This document shows positions 57,672 to 64,000 of a stretch of 64,000 nt of DNA, in pieces. Both the position numbers and the translations under genes were made by a program. The DNA is taken from the NCBI GenBank assembly GCA_019095985.1, contig CM032659.1, forward strand, positions 31,371,899-31,435,898. The letters are read 5' to 3'. This stretch comes from Streblospio benedicti. Its lineage: Eukaryota; Annelida; Polychaeta; Spionida; Spionidae. Positions within the stretch are counted from its first letter, which is position 1. Each line of letters opens with the position of its first letter. The notes beneath the pieces are model-generated. The model was not told where the DNA came from, searched no databases, and worked only from the letters and a program-made list of their open reading frames with translations.

Positions 57672-57814
57672 GTGGACAGCGGTCAGAAGGTCAACATCAC
57701 TCTGTTCGACTTCTCCACGTCGCTGGGGGCTGAGGATAATGACACCCGTCCCGCCCCCGCCGGTGGGTTGCAGGGTCACAACCCGGACGGCAGCGGCTTC
57801 GCCAGGGTGTGCAG
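57672..57814 (+). CDS. SUEL/CUB gene, CUB domain part 2
   Basis: Reads VDSGQKVNITLFDFSTSLGA, an acidic and Pro/Ala-rich loop, then NPDGSGFARVC and the first two bases of an Arg codon. N-I-T is a possible glycosylation site. The I-x-L-x-F-x-F pattern is the central CUB strand. Phase 0 in, phase 2 out, at CAG|GTCAGT. Confidence 0.92.
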
Positions 57815-58170
57815 GTCAGTCAGTGGTCCGTGAGTCGTCAGTGAGTCGTCAGTCAGGGGTCCGTCAGTGGCCAGTAAGGGGGCAGCGGTCAGTCAGTGGT
57901 CAGGTAGGGGGCAGTGAGGGGTCAATCAAAGTTCAGTCAGGCATCTCTTCAGTACTAGTGGTCAATAAGGGGATCAGTCACGTCAGTCAGTGGAAAAACT
58001 TGTCTATGTGCAATTTTATTGCATCTCGCATTTTGTAAGGGCACTCTCAGAAACAAGTTGTATAACAAATACTGTAATCGCTTACTTTAAGACTCGCAAC
58101 GGTAGAACATCCAAAACTGGATCTGCATGTGGAGCCTAACATACCCATTCTGGATCTTGTTTCCCTGCAG
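57815..58170 (+). other. SUEL/CUB intron opening with GTCAGT repeats
   Basis: A 356-bp phase-2 intron. From 57,815 to about 57,990 it consists of loosely repeated GTCAGT, GTCCGTGA and GGGTCAGT units starting at the donor, much as in the preceding intron. Several repeats match the donor consensus. Confidence 0.85.
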
Positions 58171-58343
58171 AGTGTACGCCACGATCCGGGAGACCCAGAT
58201 CAGCCGATCCGTCACCATCTGCGGCAGCGACAAGCGGCAGCGGCCCGGAGTCTACGTCTCGCTCCAGAACAGGGTGGAGATCCGGATCATCAGCTCGAAG
58301 ACAGCTCAAAAGAATGATGTCCACTTCCTGCTAAAGTTTCAGC
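58171..58343 (+). CDS. SUEL/CUB gene, CUB domain part 3
   Basis: Reads VYATIRETQISRSVTICGSD, then RPGVYVSLQNRVEIRI and KNDVHFLLKFQ. The C-G pair, the N-x-V-x-I strand and the closing F-L-L-K-F are the last third of a CUB domain. It ends in phase 1 at CAGC|GTGAGT, so at least one more coding exon (probably transmembrane and tail, by family) must follow; I could not find it before 64,000. Confidence 0.92.
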
Positions 58344-60806
58344 GTGAGTGCATTATGAACAGTTTTTTAATATTTTATTGTGATTACATAGTTATTGAGA
58401 TTTTGACTGCGCAAACTTACTTTGCTTTGTACATGGTTTCAATAATCAAGGCCCTTAATGGACACATGCAGATTGAGATTTCTGGTCATTGAACCTAAAT
58501 GGTTTAATAGTTAGGCACAACCTGCAGTACTGCTCCCTTACGGCCTCTCTACTGTCAAAAACTCCTGGAGATCGTGGGGATCAGGATGTGTCCGATGAGA
58601 TGAACTTATGCTTTTGAAGGCAGTACGGGAGACAACAGCAGAAGGTTCACTTGTCAAATTTCCTCTACTTTCTCTTTATTGCCTCTAAATCGCACTCCAT
58701 CAGTATAAATTTAGAGAGTACTGACACGGTGCTTTGCTTGTCTAACGTAACTTAGCACTAAATTAGTTTTATAGTAAGCTACTATGTTGATAATCCCCTT
58801 TGATACATTTCCATTTTTCATCACAAAGCAAACTTTTTATTAACATCGTAATATTTTTTAAAGTCTTTGCTGATATATTTGATTACAATGAAGACCTTGT
58901 CACAATATGTCAGGGTCAAGGTGTCAAAATTGGTCTGTCTGTGAAATAAAGGCCTCCAAGAATGTGGCCAAGCCCGCCTTACTAATAAGGACTTTTACAC
59001 ACAAAAGAAGCATACATTAAACATTTTTAGAGCCTCAAATTGGCCCCTGACCCATGCACAGTGCCACAGGTCAGACACGTTAGCATCTATTTGCCGATTG
59101 ACCCATCCTCTACTACTCGTGTAACAGTTTAGCGTACAACCCCATCGCGCTGTCGCCATTTGCCATGTTTACACCATCATTAATTGCTGTGCTTGTCTCG
59201 TCCATTCTCGTATACTGCACGAGAATGGGCGTGGCGGCCACAGGCGCAACAATAAAAGTCACCTACATACGGCAAATGTAAGCTGGTAGTGCTACAAGAC
59301 ATGAGCTACGTGTGCAAACGTGAAAGCACATGCCCCTATATGCGTATTGTTCATTTTTAACTTGGAGCTTCTTTAGTACATTTGTACCTAATAATAGGGT
59401 GGTGATATAAAAATACACAGACTTTCAAAAATGAACAAAAAATAGGGGGAGCAACGATTATTTGTTGGCAAATATGTGTTGCAAGTTAAAGCTAGCATCA
59501 GATTGTCCCGAATACTGAAACTCGAAAGGCAGGTACTGTAGAGCCGGATTCGCCTTGGATACTGTAGAGTTGTGTCCGTGTGTAGTATTTGTCTCAGATT
59601 AGGTGTGTCTGATTTTGAACACAGGGTCAAATCGTACTCTTTGCTAAAACCAGATTCAGACAACCATAATATTGAAGTCAAAAATGGATTTTGGCACATT
59701 TTTCACATCATTTACATGTTTGGCACAACAATATCAGTTTTCCCACCATGGATTTCTCATCTCAAACATTCGTTGCTAAACACTCGTAACTATCAGACTT
59801 TGGGCTTGAAACCTATCACCAAATACCCGTGTCCGAGCTAACTGATGGGGCCAACGCCCCCGCCACCTCTACCCTCGCCATCGATAGCGCCAAGCCCCGA
59901 GATTTCCTCGCAGACGTGAGGGATCACAATACGATCAGGCAGGACGGGCATCTCATGTTTCCGGGTGGCTCTTGTGGTAGGCGATGTTACGTCAGGTCGA
60001 AAGCGGGTGGAGCTTGTGTCTGGCAGATGTGCGTTCGGACATGTAAGATCAATAGCTGGTTTAACCTTTTTGTACTTTTTTCCTGTCTGCAGCAGAGTAG
60101 TGTGGTTTTATTATATTTATATTGAAATGCAGCTGATGCGGTTTTCATGGGATTACATGTAGTATTGTAAAGTATTTTATTTTAAGCAGTACCTTTTCTG
60201 ACGTCATTGCTGTCGAGTCCTGTGACAAGTATATGCATATTTGCGTTACTTTATCACTCTGGAGTCAGACCGTCATGAATGTTCATCCTTGGCAGTGCCC
60301 AACTAAGGTTTGGTGTAGCCGCCAACTGTGATTAAAAGTGAAGCCCCTTGTCGCGACATTTTGTCTAAACTCTCGACCTTTGTAACAGAAACATTTAGCA
60401 GCCGCCCTTTGATATTTGGAGTCTTGGGTTGTTCACTAATTTCAATGTAACCTGGGGTCCTTGATGTTGCTTTTCATGTGAAATATGTGTTCCTGGGGCT
60501 TTTTATGGTTTTGAAAAAACGCTTTCAAAATCTTGGGCCCTGTAAAAATATTTATTATGGTACCTTCATTGTGAGAAGCATTTTCGTCAAAATAATTCAT
60601 GAGTAAAAATTCAGCAAAATTTGAGTGCCCCCTAAATGTTGAAGACCCCCTGGCTCGAGCCGGCTTAGCCCCCCCCCCCCCCACACACACACACCCCAAC
60701 ACCACACCCCCTGATGTTTTACTTGCTGTAGGATACAAAAATACATAAGGAATAGAGCATGATTGTATCTTTAAGAGCACCACTTTAAAAGTACGTGCCA
60801 ATGTCA
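58344..60806. other. 3' intron or intergenic DNA
   Basis: Follows the last visible SUEL/CUB exon. Holds repeat H2 (58,788-59,041) and GATACTGTAGAGTT units with a GCCCCAGTC-like fragment (59,490-59,600). A GGGGTCCTTGATGTTGC to AAGACCCCCT stretch (60,450-60,650) faintly resembles the GGGTCTTA family, and a C-run lies at about 60,668-60,682. No exon is supported. Confidence 0.5.
58788..59041 (+). repeat. Repeat H2, downstream of the CUB exons
   Basis: Second copy of H1 with a longer left part. Core matches are TTGGTCTGTCTGTGAAATAA, GCCCGCCTTACTAATAAGGA, ACACACAAAAGAAGCATACA and CATTTTTAGAGCCTCAAATT (58,930-59,041). No inverted ends or coding capacity were seen. Confidence 0.75.
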
Positions 60807-60863
60807 GGCAGATCCAGGTTTTTGGAAAAGGGGGGGGGGGGCACACACACCCTTGGATCTGCC
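60807..60863 (+). mobile_element. MITE, GGCAGATCCAGG family, copy 9 (minimal)
   Basis: Only 57 bp: GGCAGATCCAGG, a short GGAAAAG and G-run, (CA)n, then CTTGGATCTGCC. Both ends are nearly perfect while the interior is almost all lost. Confidence 0.8.
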
Positions 60864-61707
60864 TATGAGTGTGCCAGTTAACAATGGCTGCAATGCTACA
60901 ACTCACTAGTGTTCAATATTGGGGACTGTCTAACTACCCTTGTGTGCGGAGTTTCAACCTATTTGACTCTCGTCACGTATGTGACTTCTTCAGAATATCG
61001 CCTGCTGACTAAACAGTAAGCACCATGATTATTAGCACTAAAATTCAGCATCCATCCAGATGTAGGAGCTTAGACTTGACTGTAAACAAGAGAGGAACCC
61101 ATCCATCAGAGGCGGTTCCTGTTGGACAAGTTGTTTCCCTTCTACAGCCCAGTTCTGATCGTTGTTTCCTGCGTTTGTGTTCCTGTCCTAATAGACGAGT
61201 TTTCTTTGGCAACACGGACTTAAAAGCTTGAAGGGGCGGGGGAGGGGTTTAAGGGGTCAAGATATCTCATATCCCTAAGTGGTTTGGTTTATTTCTCCAA
61301 CTTTTCTAGATTTTTTGGCCTTTTTTCCAAATCCCAAACATTTTATGGCCCTTTCTCGTATAATTCAACAGTGTATTAACATGGACGTAGTCTTTCTTAG
61401 GGGCTACAATTCATTATTTAGTATGGTCCAAGGTTGTCTGGAAAAAAATGAAATCATTGTGGGAGATTTGCTTGCGTATTCGAGGCTCCCTTTGAAATGG
61501 CTGCTAATAGTCCTGGCCATCTCTGTAGGTGTAGTTCAGCCCCCCCACCTCCCCTCCACACACACAAAAGTCAAGTTGACTTTTTCATACCTGCCGTGGG
61601 CTGTGATATATGCTACCCCCTTTTGTCCCATGCTACACACATTACCATCATTTATGTCCAATTATAGCGTTTTGGTTCTTGGTCAGCATAACCCCTGAAA
61701 TGTTAAA
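60864..61707. other. Gene-free stretch with GGGTCAAGAAATCCC-family copy
   Basis: A family repeat at about 61,231-61,352 (GGGGTCAAGATATCTCATAT, TTTTTTCCAAATCCCAAAC) overlaps an open frame at 61,279-61,695 that has no recognisable domain. Confidence 0.45.
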
Positions 61708-61897
61708 GCCCCAGTCTCGTAGTCATGACTATTCACACATGATTCTTCACTAAGCTGTAAGAAATAAGAAATACATTAGGATACATTACTCGATCTTTTG
61801 AAATAACACACCAGTAGCGAAATAGCGTACCAATTAAACATGGCTACAAACCGACAGCTGATCCAGCTTCCATATTCGGCTTAGTCTGACCGGGGCC
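61708..61897 (+). mobile_element. GCCCCAGTCAGAC-family MITE, complete copy
   Basis: Left end GCCCCAGTCTCGTAGTCATG and right end GCTTAGTCTGACCGGGGC form an inverted pair around about 155 bp of AT-rich, non-coding DNA. It is opposite in orientation to the complete copy at 21,791. It ends 16 bp before the NRF1 site of the adjacent promoter-like block. Confidence 0.65.
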
Positions 61898-61912
61898 TCG
61901 CTAGACATAGCG

Positions 61913-61985
61913 TGCGCATGCGCATGTAAATGGCATGACGTCACTTTTCATTTGTCCGCATCACGGGGGCATGTATTCTTATAAA
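61913..61985 (+). promoter_or_regulatory. Promoter-like block: NRF1, CRE and TATA
   Basis: TGCGCATGCGCA (61,913-61,924) is a perfect NRF1 palindrome, TGACGTCA (61,936-61,943) a perfect CRE, and TATAAA (61,980-61,985) a TATA box with GC-rich flanks (GGCGGGG). Order and spacing suit a plus-strand promoter starting near 62,010. The transcribed gene is unidentified. Confidence 0.5.
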
Positions 61986-62012
61986 GGCGGGGACTGATAT
62001 ATTGAGGCGAAC

Positions 62013-62144
62013 ATGGGACGGCAGTGTAATGGATATCTCTGTAAACGTGGCGTTTCTGTTATTGGACATCTTCTTTTCTTTTTTGTCCGGCTTGAGTTAG
62101 GTGCAATTTTTGTAGTGCATATATGTCAAGTCGTCATCAGTTAA
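62013..62144 (+). CDS. Small open frame after the promoter-like block
   Basis: A 43-codon frame beginning MGRQCNGYLCKRG, with a hydrophobic middle (VIGHLLFFFV) and a TAA stop. It is not recognised. Its ATG would sit almost at the predicted transcription start, so it may be non-coding leader instead. No splice donor of good quality is obvious inside. Confidence 0.15.
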   Translation: MGRQCNGYLCKRGVSVIGHLLFFFVRLELGAIFVVHICQVVIS

Positions 62145-63416
62145 AGAATCAGGTCACAGGTGTGTGAGTGCGTTCAATTTCAGCTGTTAAATTGTTTAAA
62201 TTACCTAATTTGCTAAGTTTATATTGACATGTAAGATGTACCCAGGGAAATGGTAAAAATGCGCATGTACAACTACATGTACGTTGAACTGACCCAAAGG
62301 AAGCCCTGATCTAGACCTAGCCACACCCAACCTAACCACACCACAGCAAACGTATACTAAAATTTAGCTAAACCAAACCATAGTAATCCACATAAAGTCA
62401 CACCAATCCAAACTAAACCACACATAGCCACGCCACACAAACGAAACTAAATCTAAACCAAACCAAAGCCATGCCTAACCTGACCACACTAACCATAAAC
62501 CTAACCACTACGCTCTACCGTGTAACCTGTATAGTCGGGACGGTCAGCTACTCGCCGCACGTGGCCGTTATGGGTTTGGCAGTGTCGTGCACTTTAGACA
62601 CACACCAATACTCGAGGGAAATCATCCCGCAAATGATGATGGCCTCTTATATCGTTTAACATGATACTTGAGGACGTGCCATTCTGTCAGCACACTGTAA
62701 TCATGTTGAATACACGTGCAGGTAAAAAAACTCAGCTGGCTTTCTCTTTGCCCTTCATTCTACCCACCATTCTCTTTTATAAGTATAGCCGTTATGCCGC
62801 ATTGGGCCCTATGTAGGCAATGCGTTTGTCCGAGTTCGGTGTATGGTTTTAATAATAAGTGACATACTGCATAGAATGGGAACATTACATCAGTATATAC
62901 GGTTCTCTAGCAGTGGTCTGTTTTAAACAGCACGCTAAAAGGACCTGTAAGTCACCCTCGTTTCACGCATTACACATACACTGGAGCATGTGCCTTACAT
63001 GTACATGTACCTACTAGAAGCTAAACATAGAATGCACTCAATCCATTTCATCTTCACTTCAAGCAATCCAGCCCCCAGTAAACTGCAACCACGGTAAAAA
63101 AATCCAATTCATTCAATCCCAAATTTCATATCACCACAACCTATTCATGTTTACTTATCACTAACCAATTGAGAATGTGTCTAAAGATGATTTGAATAAC
63201 AAAAGTTTCCCCATCTTCCTAGTGTGACCCTCGTGCCCTATTTAGAGCATGCTGTTGGCCTTTCATGTGATTATGCTTGCGCCCGCCACCCCCGGGAAAT
63301 CACCCGTTCTCAAGACCTGTTTGGCGACACCGTGTGTGTGCCATCAGCGTCTGGGGGAGGTGCATCTTCAATGTGTGGATGATGTTTTAGTTTCATAATT
63401 GGTTGACAAGGAAAGT
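62145..63416. other. Gene-free stretch with AACCA-rich tract
   Basis: From about 62,318 to 62,515, degenerate units such as CCTAACCACACC and AAACCAAACCA form a C/A-rich low-complexity tract. It lacks the TTAGGG/CCCTAA telomere unit. The rest is unremarkable. Confidence 0.55.
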
Positions 63417-63613
63417 AAAGTAGAACCTCTCTATTAGCACCATCTTTTGAACCAGTGTTAGGTGGTCTGAACAGCGAAGTGGTCTCTATACACACTATTT
63501 ATACAGAGGTTCGTTTTGGTAGTTTAGTGAAGGTTTGGGACGGTGAAAATTGGTCTTATTATAGAGGTGGTCTCAATAGATAGGTGGTCTTGAATTGGAG
63601 GTTTTACTCTGTA
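63417..63613. mobile_element. Pogo-like MITE, CAGTAGAACCTC family
   Basis: AAAGTAGAACCTCTCTATTA to TTGGAGGTTTTACTCTGTA, with GTGGTCTCTATACACA and GGTGGTCTCAATAGATA inside. At about 197 bp it is one of the longest copies. Confidence 0.75.
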
Positions 63614-64000
63614 TGGACACATTTCAACAGGATTTTTGTAAGTCTGGCGTTCTTTACTTGTAGCTAAGTAGGCGATATCCTCTCTTTCTTTCTTTTTTGA
63701 AAATAAAACTGCGAAATAAGCAACTGGCAAGTTATTGCCGGCATCTTGTTTGCAAGGATTCAATTACATAAAACTCCGTGTGCTCTGGATTGGGTTAGAC
63801 CCATCCTGATCTTTTGTAAACGTGCATTTGATTTCCATGCTCATCACACAAAATCCCAGACTGACAGCCACGTATGTTGATGCTAATGTCTTTGTGTTGT
63901 GCGACATGAGAAATACACGGAGGGAACGTGATGGTACCTCTAAAAACAGATCTGTGATGAGAAAGGCTACTGTTAATATATGTTGCTATGGTACTATGAC
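63614..64000. other. Right edge, no gene seen
   Basis: Near 63,852 a CCCAGACTGACAGCC sequence resembles a worn GCCCCAGTCAGAC end. No exon is visible up to the window end. Confidence 0.45.

Noticed and set aside
60442-60906. 154-codon minus-strand open frame
   Set aside because: Runs through low-complexity and MITE sequence (60,807-60,863); no domain.
62318-62515. Possible interstitial telomere repeat
   Set aside because: Units are AACCA/CCTAACCA, not CCCTAA, and are highly irregular.
1-64000. Virus-derived or LTR-type elements
   Set aside because: No long terminal repeats, reverse transcriptase, integrase, capsid or packaging-ATPase-like frames were recognised on either strand.

Overview
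The window looks like nuclear DNA of a bilaterian animal, most likely a marine invertebrate (lophotrochozoan, cephalochordate or hemichordate). The sequence alone does not let me choose. The reasons are spliced exons with GT/AG introns, a single-exon TRIM-type gene of the kind that expands in such lineages, a SUEL-lectin/CUB receptor-like gene, AATAAA signals, a tRNA-derived SINE, and many short non-autonomous DNA transposons. Protein-coding sequence is only a few percent of the 64 kb.

Layout. 1-25,878 is gene-poor, with scattered short repeats and microsatellites. 25,879-25,948 (+) is a possible signal-peptide first exon. 31,975-41,805 is a local segmental duplication: unit A (31,975-35,625) carries a TRIM gene broken by one missing base, unit B (36,287-36,905) is a truncated flank-only copy, and unit C (38,127-41,800) carries an intact 577-residue TRIM gene. 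Both TRIM copies are on the minus strand and lack introns. 41,921-58,343 (+) holds the exons of a secreted or membrane protein with one SUEL-type (galactose-binding lectin) domain followed by a CUB domain; its 3' end lies beyond the last exon I can see. 58,344-64,000 is mostly repeats, with one well-formed promoter-like block at 61,913-61,985.

The SUEL/CUB gene and the intact TRIM gene are arranged head to head, about 540 bp apart. If the 25,879 exon is the true first exon, the whole TRIM block lies antisense inside intron 1. I see no functional link between the two genes.

Repeats dominate. The largest family has ends like CAGTAGAACCTCTATTAAGA and its inverse, usually next to TA, as in pogo-like Tc1/mariner MITEs; more than 20 copies or fragments are present, some with internal tandem arrays. 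A second family has GGCAGATCCAGG / CCTGGATCTGCC ends with C- or G-runs inside. A third has GCCCCAGTCAGAC ends. Several more families are defined only by mutual similarity within the window. I found no retrovirus-like, Polinton-like or other capsid-bearing element, no LINE reverse transcriptase, no rRNA or intact tRNA gene, and no CRISPR array. I did not find a clearly new biological system; the best leads are the TRIM duplication, the architecture of the SUEL/CUB gene, and the MITE families.
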